Assembly: GCA_003242355.1 (NCBI GenBank)
Contig: QGUH01000257.1
Span: 1 to 6,046, forward strand
Origin: Pseudomonadota bacterium
Lineage (GTDB): Bacteria > Myxococcota_A > Polyangia > Polyangiales > Polyangiaceae
Length of the DNA stretch: 6,046 nucleotides
Direction: 5' to 3'
A model generated the notes under the pieces. The model worked only from the letters and a program-made list of their open reading frames with translations. It had not been told where the DNA came from and did no database searches. This document shows positions 1 to 4,341 of this stretch, one piece after another. Each line of letters starts with the position of its first letter. The stretch's first letter is position 1. The position numbers and the translations under genes are program-made.

Positions 1-14
1 CGGAGGTTTTCGCC

Positions 15-755
15 ATGCACGATCCGTACGTTCTCGAGATCGAGAATCTCACCGTCGCCTTCGACGGCTTCAAAGCCGTGGACGGCCTGACCGTCTACGT
101 CGGCGCGAACGGCGTCCACGCCATCATCGGCCCGAACGGCGCCGGCAAGACCACGCTGCTCGACCTCATCTCCGGAAAGACGAAACCCACCTCCGGCAGC
201 ATCCGATTCAAGGGTATCGAGCTCACGGCGCTTCGCGAGTTCCAGATCGTTCGCAAGGGCGTGGGCAGGAAATTCCAAACCCCATCCGTCTACGAATCGC
301 TGACGGTCTTCGAGAATCTCGAAATGTCGTTTCCGGACTCGCGCGGATGGTTCTCGGCGTACCGCTTCCGACGCACGGCGGAGGTCACGCGCAAGGTGGA
401 GGAAGTCGCCGAGCTCGTGTACCTGAAAGACCACCTGCACGAAAAGGCCGAATCCCTGAGCCACGGCCAAAAGCAGTGGCTCGAGATTGGCGCCCTTCTG
501 ATTCAGGATCCGGAGCTCCTGCTCCTCGACGAGCCGGTGGCGGGCATGAGCGTCATCGAGCGCGCGCGCACGGTGGAGCTCGTGCTGCGCCTCGCGCAAG
601 GGCGAGCGGTGGTGGTCGTCGAGCACGACATGGAGTTCGTTCGCAGCATCGCGAGCCGCGTCACGGTGCTCCACCAAGGAAGGCGGCTCGCGGAGGGGAA
701 GATGGATGTCGTGCAGAACGATCCGGCGGTGATCGAAGTGTACCTGGGCCACTGA
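15..755 (+). CDS. urtD: Urea/amide ABC transporter ATP-binding protein UrtD
   Basis: This is the first of two cytoplasmic ATPase subunits that power a branched-chain-amino-acid-type ABC importer for urea or short amides. The 246-residue protein has all ATPase motifs in order: Walker A GPNGAGKTT at 39-47, Q-loop Gln at 88 inside GRKFQTPSV, signature LSHGQ at 148-152, Walker B LLLLDE at 168-173 and the switch His at 204 in VVVEHD. The signature context LSHGQKQWLEIG, followed by DEPVAGMS, is characteristic of UrtD rather than LivG. The C-terminus VIEVYLGH is also typical. The ATG is supported by GGAGG at 2-6, 8 nt upstream. The stop lies 8 bp before urtE, so the two are co-transcribed. The permease and binding-protein genes should lie upstream of the window. 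Family assignment is firm; whether the true substrate is urea, formamide or both cannot be told from this subunit. Confidence 0.95.
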   Translation: MHDPYVLEIENLTVAFDGFKAVDGLTVYVGANGVHAIIGPNGAGKTTLLDLISGKTKPTSGSIRFKGIELTALREFQIVRKGVGRKFQTPSVYESLTVFENLEMSFPDSRGWFSAYRFRRTAEVTRKVEEVAELVYLKDHLHEKAESLSHGQKQWLEIGALLIQDPELLLLDEPVAGMSVIERARTVELVLRLAQGRAVVVVEHDMEFVRSIASRVTVLHQGRRLAEGKMDVVQNDPAVIEVYLGH

Positions 756-757
756 GG
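754..757 (+). promoter_or_regulatory. Ribosome binding site deciding the urtE start
   Basis: GAGG overlaps the urtD TGA stop and lies 6 nt before the GTG at 764. It favours GTG 764 over the in-frame GTG at 776 and TTG at 779, which have only a weak purine stretch upstream. However, a start at 776 would give an N-terminus (MLKVDSI) closer to the usual UrtE beginning, so the choice is not certain. Confidence 0.5.
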
Positions 758-763
758 TGTCGC

Positions 764-1462
764 GTGGACGAAGCAGTGTTGAAGGTCGACTCGATCGGCG
801 TCGGCTACGGCCAGAGTCGGGTCATCGAAGGGCTCTCGGTGAGCGCGCGGTCGGCGGAAATCGTCGCGCTCTTGGGCCTGAACGGCATGGGCAAGACCAC
901 GCTGATGAAAGCGCTCATCGGCCTCTTACCCGTGCGCGGCGGAGCGATTCGCCTGGGCACGGAGGAGCTCACGGGCCGCTCGCCGCACGAGCGCGTCGCG
1001 GCCGGCCTCGGGTACGTGCCGCAGGGGCGCCTCGTGTTTCCGACGCTGACCGTGGAGGAGAACGTCGAAGCGGGGCTCGTGCGCGGCGAGCGTCGCGCGC
1101 CCCCGGAGCTGTTCCACTTCTTTCCCATTCTGAAGGAGATGCGGCGGCGGCGCGCCGGCAATCTCTCGGGCGGGCAGCAACAACAGCTCGCCATCGCCCG
1201 AGCGCTCGCGAGCCGGCCCAAGGTGCTCTTGCTCGACGAGCCGACCGAGGGCATCCAACCCTCGATCATCAAGGAGCTCGCCGTCGTGCTCAAGCGCATC
1301 CGCGACGAGCGCGGGCTCACCATCCTCGTCACCGAGCAGATGTTGAGCTTCGCGCTCGACGTCGCCGACCGCGTCGTCGTGCTTTCGCGCGGTCGCATCA
1401 TCCACGAGGCGCCCAGGGCCGGCCTCGACGAGCGCGCGCTCGGAAAGATGCTCTCGATTTGA
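764..1462 (+). CDS. urtE: Urea/amide ABC transporter ATP-binding protein UrtE
   Basis: This is the second ATPase of the importer, expected to pair with UrtD on the cytoplasmic face of the permeases. From the GTG at 764 it has 232 residues, normal for the family. Motifs in order: Walker A GLNGMGKTT at 38-46, Q-loop Gln at 87 in YVPQGR, signature LSGGQQQQLAIARAL at 134-148 and Walker B LLLDE at 155-159. DEPTEGIQPSIIKEL follows, a stretch diagnostic of UrtE. The usual switch His is Gln192 (VTEQM). This is normal in UrtE and LivF proteins, so it is not a defect. The Met at position 42 of Walker A, where Ala or Val is more common, is a mild variant. It follows urtD by 8 bp and precedes fmdA by 27 bp, in the same operon. 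An alternative start at GTG 776 would remove four residues. A longer reading beginning inside urtD in this frame is not credible because its upstream part is an Arg/Gly/Ala-rich shadow of urtD. Confidence 0.93.
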   Translation: MDEAVLKVDSIGVGYGQSRVIEGLSVSARSAEIVALLGLNGMGKTTLMKALIGLLPVRGGAIRLGTEELTGRSPHERVAAGLGYVPQGRLVFPTLTVEENVEAGLVRGERRAPPELFHFFPILKEMRRRRAGNLSGGQQQQLAIARALASRPKVLLLDEPTEGIQPSIIKELAVVLKRIRDERGLTILVTEQMLSFALDVADRVVVLSRGRIIHEAPRAGLDERALGKMLSI

Positions 1463-1489
1463 TTCGCGATTTGCGGAGGAGAACCGACG

Positions 1490-2710
1490 ATGGAAACGCT
1501 GATCAAAGTCGATGTGAAGGAATCGCCGACGAAGCAAGACGTGCTGCACAACCGCTGGCACCCCGACATCCCCATGGTGGCGTGGGTCAAACCCGGCGAT
1601 CAGTTCCGCGTCGAATGCGTGGACTGGACCGGAGGGCAGATCCGGGACGACGACTCGGCCACCGACATCAAAACCGTCGATCTGAGCAAGGTGCACTACT
1701 TGAGCGGGCCCATCGGCGTCGAAGGCGCCGAGCCGGGCGACCTTTTGGTGTGCGACATTCTCGACGTCGGGGTCCTCGCGAGCTCCCAATGGGGCTTCAC
1801 CGGGATTTTCGCCAAAGAGAACGGCGGCGGCTTTCTGACGGAGCACTATCCCGAGGCGCGCAAGGCGTGCTGGAGCTTCAGTGGCATCTACGCCAACTCG
1901 CGCCACATCCCCGGCGTGGAGTTCGCGGGGATCATGCACCCGGGACTGATCGGCTGTTTGCCGTCGCGGGAGCTGCTCATGCGCTGGAACGAGCGCGAAA
2001 AAGCGCTGTTCGACAGCAACCCCGAGCGCGTGCCCCCGCTCGCGACGCTGCCGTACGCGGAAACCGCGCACCTCGGGCGAATGAAGCCGGACGCCGCGCG
2101 CGCAGCGGCGGCCGAGGCCGCCCGCACGGTGCCCCCGCGCGAGCACGGCGGCAACTGCGACATCAAGAATCTGTCGCGCGGCTCGACCGCCTACTTTCCC
2201 GTGTACGTGAAAGGCGGCGGCCTCTCGATGGGCGACATCCACTTCTCGCAGGGCGACGGCGAGATCACCTTCTGCGGCGCCATCGAGATGGCCGGCTATC
2301 TCGACATCCGCGTGAACCTGATCAAGCAGGGCATGAGCAAGTACGGGATCAAAAACCCCATCTTCGAGCCGAGCCCGCTCGAGCCGCGGTATTCCTCGTA
2401 CCTCATCTTCGAGGGGATCTCGGTCGACGAGGCCGAAAAGCAGCATTACCTCGACGTGCACGTCGCCTACCGCCAGGCGTGCTTGAACGCCATCGAGTAC
2501 CTGAAGAAGTTCGGTTATACGGGCGCACAGGCATATGCCATCCTGGGAACGGCGCCGGTCGAGGGCCGCATCAGCGGCATCGTCGACATCCCGAACGCGT
2601 GCGCCACGCTCGCGCTCCCGACCGAGATCTTCTCCTTCGACATCCGCCCGAGCGCGAGCGGCCCCACGCGCGCGGTTCCGATCGGGCCCGATCTCGCCGT
2701 CGTTCGGTAG
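1490..2710 (+). CDS. fmdA: Formamidase (acetamidase/formamidase family)
   Basis: Formamidase hydrolyses formamide to formate and ammonia in the cytoplasm. The 406-residue product has the length of the Methylophilus methylotrophus enzyme (about 407) and resembles it from end to end as I recall that sequence. Recognisable blocks are HNRWHPDIPMVAWVKPGD at 20-37, DWTGGQI at 45-51, SGPIGVEGAEPGDLL at 72-86, QWGFTGIF at 100-107, HPGLIGCLPS at 150-159, EHGGNCDIKNLSRGS at 218-232, GDIHFSQGDGEITFCGAIEM at 248-267, HVAYRQACLNAIEYLKKFGY at 324-343 and DIPNACATLALPTEIF at 366-381. I do not assign catalytic residues. The ATG has a near-perfect GGAGGAG at 1475-1481, 8 nt upstream, the strongest ribosome site in the window. 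Its place directly behind urtDE suggests that the importer feeds it. The stop is followed after 4 bp by fmdB. Acetamide could be a secondary substrate, but the close match to FmdA favours formamide. Confidence 0.97.
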   Translation: METLIKVDVKESPTKQDVLHNRWHPDIPMVAWVKPGDQFRVECVDWTGGQIRDDDSATDIKTVDLSKVHYLSGPIGVEGAEPGDLLVCDILDVGVLASSQWGFTGIFAKENGGGFLTEHYPEARKACWSFSGIYANSRHIPGVEFAGIMHPGLIGCLPSRELLMRWNEREKALFDSNPERVPPLATLPYAETAHLGRMKPDAARAAAAEAARTVPPREHGGNCDIKNLSRGSTAYFPVYVKGGGLSMGDIHFSQGDGEITFCGAIEMAGYLDIRVNLIKQGMSKYGIKNPIFEPSPLEPRYSSYLIFEGISVDEAEKQHYLDVHVAYRQACLNAIEYLKKFGYTGAQAYAILGTAPVEGRISGIVDIPNACATLALPTEIFSFDIRPSASGPTRAVPIGPDLAVVR

Positions 2711-2714
2711 TGCC

Positions 2715-3011
2715 ATGCCGATTTACGAATACGAGTGCACCGTGCACGGCGCCTTCGAGGGCATGGGGCGCATGGCGGACGCGCGCGCGAACGCGCCGTG
2801 TCCGTCGTGCGGGCTCGAATCGCGCCGCATTCTCAGTCCCCCTGCGGTGGCGCGCCTGCCGCGCGCCACCGTCCGAGCGCACGAGCGCAACGAGAGGAGC
2901 CGGCACGAGCCACGGCTCGTCCAGCGCGAGCCAGCGCCGCAAACGGAAGAAGGGCGCGCGCGCCCGGCCCGGTCCGCAGGCGGCCATCCCTGGGCCATCG
3001 CGCACGGCTGA
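2715..3011 (+). CDS. fmdB: FmdB-family zinc-ribbon protein
   Basis: This small (98-residue) protein belongs to the FmdB zinc-ribbon family, usually encoded next to fmdA and proposed as a regulator or accessory factor of amide use; its molecular role is not established. The N-terminus MPIYEYEC is the family hallmark. The second knuckle is CPSC at 29-32. The first knuckle reads C8-x2-H11 where most relatives have two Cys, so zinc, if bound, would be held by three Cys and one His. Residues 47-88 are Arg/Glu/Pro-rich and probably disordered. The C-terminal HPWAIAHG resembles the short W-containing tail seen in formamidase-linked members of this family (from memory). No Shine-Dalgarno sequence is visible; with the fmdA stop only 4 bp upstream, translation is probably coupled to fmdA. 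An in-frame extension further upstream would overlap fmdA deeply and lose the MPIYEY start, so ATG 2715 is preferred. The probable operon terminator follows 50 nt after the stop. Confidence 0.88.
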   Translation: MPIYEYECTVHGAFEGMGRMADARANAPCPSCGLESRRILSPPAVARLPRATVRAHERNERSRHEPRLVQREPAPQTEEGRARPARSAGGHPWAIAHG

Positions 3012-3061
3012 GAGCGCCAAGCCCCATCGTCGGCGCATTCCTGACCGTTCCTCGCCCCAAG

Positions 3062-3090
3062 AACGCCGATCGGTTCGACCGATCGGCGTT
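3062..3090 (+). terminator. Hairpin, probable terminator of the urt-fmd operon
   Basis: The arms AACGCCGATCGGT (3062-3074) and ACCGATCGGCGTT (3078-3090) pair perfectly over 13 bp around a 3-nt loop TCG; in practice the loop may open to TTCGA. It starts 50 nt after the fmdB stop. The downstream T-run is short (TTT at 3089-3091), so it may be a weak intrinsic terminator or an RNA-stabilising 3' hairpin. No other function is apparent. Confidence 0.6.
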
Positions 3091-3285
3091 TCGGGCTCGA
3101 GCTCGACGGCTACGACAGCGTCGATCTCGAGGTCGAGCTCGCTCTGTCGGAAGCGGCGCCGCGTGGAACGCTCACCGTAACGGTATCGTGACGAATGCGC
3201 CGCAGCGTGCGACGCCGAAAAGTGCACGGGGTGCGGTCCGCTCGTGCCGACGACGCTGCTCGTGCTCGAGCTCGAACGCAACTGA
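3090..3285 (+). pseudogene. Probable remnant or frameshifted small gene with Cys motif
   Basis: I do not recognise this sequence. In the frame starting at 3090 it reads FGLELDGYDSVDLEVELALS and continues to GTLTVTVS, ending at a TGA at 3189-3191. From 3187, in the next frame, it reads RDECAAACDAEKCTGCGPLV and continues to VLELERN, ending at TGA 3283-3285. Both segments have balanced, protein-like composition and mostly G/C third positions, unlike the Arg/Ala/Ser-rich shadow frames around them. They join smoothly if one base around 3180-3188 is extra. The second part has a C-x3-C-x4-C-x2-C arrangement (3196-3234) that could bind metal or form disulfides. There is no ATG, GTG or TTG in the first frame after the stop at 3042-3044, so the 5' end is missing. 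The final stop sits 3 bp before a hairpin, as for a real gene end. It could be a decayed gene 3' end, a sequencing error in a small gene, or chance. Confidence 0.38.
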
Positions 3286-3287
3286 GT

Positions 3288-3320
3288 CTGGATTTCGGGC
3301 TTCGTCTGCCCGAAATCCAG
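3288..3320. terminator. Hairpin between convergent stops, probable bidirectional terminator
   Basis: The arms CTGGATTTCGGGC (3288-3300) and GCCCGAAATCCAG (3308-3320) pair perfectly over 13 bp around a 7-nt loop. It lies 8 nt beyond the tatD stop on the minus strand and 2 nt beyond the TGA at 3283-3285 on the plus strand. Neither side has a T-run, so it may stall RNA polymerase or protect mRNA 3' ends rather than act as a classic intrinsic terminator. Confidence 0.62.
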
Positions 3321-3328
3321 GTCGAGCG

Positions 3329-4159
3329 TCAGAGCCGAAACAAGGTCGCGAAGTTTTCGGCGACGATCCGCGTCACTTCCGCTTCGGACACGTTCCAGAG
3401 CTCGGCGGCGTAGCGCGCCGTGCCGGCGACGTCGGCGGGCTCGCTCGAGCGCTCCTTGTCGGGGCTCAGATACGGGCAGTCGGTCTCGAGCAAGAGGCGA
3501 TCGCGCGGGAGCGTTTGGAGCATGCGCGTGAAGCTCTCGGAGCGCCGCGCGTTGGCCGGAATCGACAAGTAGTGGCCGGGGCGCTCGGCGATTTGACGCG
3601 CGAGGCTCACTTTGCCGCCGAAGCAGTGCCAGTCGACGCGCCGAGCACCGAGCTCGTCGAGGATTTCGAGCGTGCGCCGCTCGCGCTTGCGCGTGTGCAC
3701 GATGATGGGCTTGTCGGCCTCGAGCGCGAGCCGAACGAGCTTTCGAAAGACGGCTTCTTGCTTCTCCCAGAACGGCTCGGGCACCCAGTACCCGTCGAGC
3801 CCGATCTCGCCCACGGCGAAGGCGCGCTCGACGTGCTGCTCGAGCCACGAAACGCCTTCTTCGGCAGTGAACTCCCGGCCTTCTCGCGGATAGTGCGCTC
3901 CCGCCGCGCGCATGTCGGTGATGACGGTGTCGACGGGATAGAAGCCGAGCGCCGGGCGCACGCAGTCGAACCGTTCGGCGAGCGCGAGGACGCGCTCGTT
4001 GTCCTCGGGGTTGAGCCCGTTCGACACGATGTGGGAAACACCGGCCGCGCGCGCCCGGGCGATGACCGCATCGATGCTCTCGAGCAGGCGCGGGTGCGTG
4101 AGGTGCGCGTGCACGTCGACGAGAGCAACGGGTGCGGATTCGGGTGTGGAGGGTGTCAT
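3329..4159 (-). CDS. TatD-family metal-dependent hydrolase
   Basis: This is a cytoplasmic TIM-barrel hydrolase of the TatD family, whose studied members are metal-dependent DNases (3'-5' exonuclease activity); its substrate here is unproven. The 276-residue protein is slightly longer than usual (about 260). All expected metal-site residues are present: DVHAHL with D15, H17 and H19, GEIGLD with E118, H155 in IVHTRKR, H178 in WHCFGG and D227 in LLETDCPYL. Small departures from the common forms are HTR for HSR, HCFGG for HCFSG and TDCPYL for TDSPYL. There is a longer segment after GFYP (about residues 76-104) than in E. coli TatD. The ATG at 4159 is the first plausible start before the DVHAHL motif, but its ribosome site is weak (only CCCGGA just upstream). 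The gene is divergent from the lipoprotein gene and convergent with the fmd operon, so it probably forms a single-gene unit in this window. I do not use a gene symbol because several TatD paralogues (tatD, ycfH, yjjV) cannot be separated here. Confidence 0.92.
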   Translation of the reverse strand: MTPSTPESAPVALVDVHAHLTHPRLLESIDAVIARARAAGVSHIVSNGLNPEDNERVLALAERFDCVRPALGFYPVDTVITDMRAAGAHYPREGREFTAEEGVSWLEQHVERAFAVGEIGLDGYWVPEPFWEKQEAVFRKLVRLALEADKPIIVHTRKRERRTLEILDELGARRVDWHCFGGKVSLARQIAERPGHYLSIPANARRSESFTRMLQTLPRDRLLLETDCPYLSPDKERSSEPADVAGTARYAAELWNVSEAEVTRIVAENFATLFRL

Positions 4160-4341
4160 TCCGGGACGAAGGCAGGTTCGGGCACCGGCGTTGTAGCCCC
4201 GATTGGCGAACCGTGCTTCCACGTCGCGAAAATCCAATCGTTTTTCGTTGGTTCGGATGGCGAACCGTCGCGGAGAGCCCGTGTCTCGATGGGCGACGGA
4301 CGCGTGACGGCGCAGGCGACCGTGGCATAGTTGCCGCCCCC
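4160..4341. other. Divergent intergenic spacer, tatD / lipoprotein
   Basis: This 182-bp spacer separates two divergently transcribed genes and must contain the promoters of both if they are not read from elsewhere. It is locally AT-richer around 4227-4250, with a 6-bp inverted repeat CGAAAA (4227-4232) / TTTTCG (4242-4247). It also holds an 11-bp direct repeat described separately. I see no convincing -35/-10 pair for a housekeeping sigma factor on either strand and no RNA gene. Confidence 0.5.
4204..4268. repeat. 11-bp direct repeat TGGCGAACCGT in divergent spacer
   Basis: TGGCGAACCGT occurs at 4204-4214 and again at 4258-4268, 54 bp apart, about five helical turns. The two copies flank the AT-richer core of the spacer between tatD and the lipoprotein gene, so they could be protein-binding sites. 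Two copies of 11 bp is weak evidence and chance duplication is possible. Confidence 0.3.

Noticed and set aside
2535..2714. N-terminal extension of fmdB into fmdA
   Set aside because: The extra residues are Arg/Ser/Ala-rich shadow sequence of fmdA, and the MPIYEYEC hallmark marks the true start at 2715.
926..2716. Long minus-strand open frame opposite urtE and fmdA
   Set aside because: It is antisense to two clearly conserved genes, has low-complexity Asp/Arg/Val/Ala composition and no domain; a shadow of codon bias.
757..3180. Very long plus-strand open frame across urtE, fmdA and fmdB
   Set aside because: Its translation is dominated by Arg, Ala and Gly with no recognisable motif, and it overlaps confidently identified genes in another frame; it is a high-GC shadow.
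4323..4335. Sigma-54-like sequence TGGCATAGTTGCC just before the lipoprotein start
   Set aside because: The GG and GC elements are only 7 nt apart instead of the required 10, and the site is too close to the start codon.
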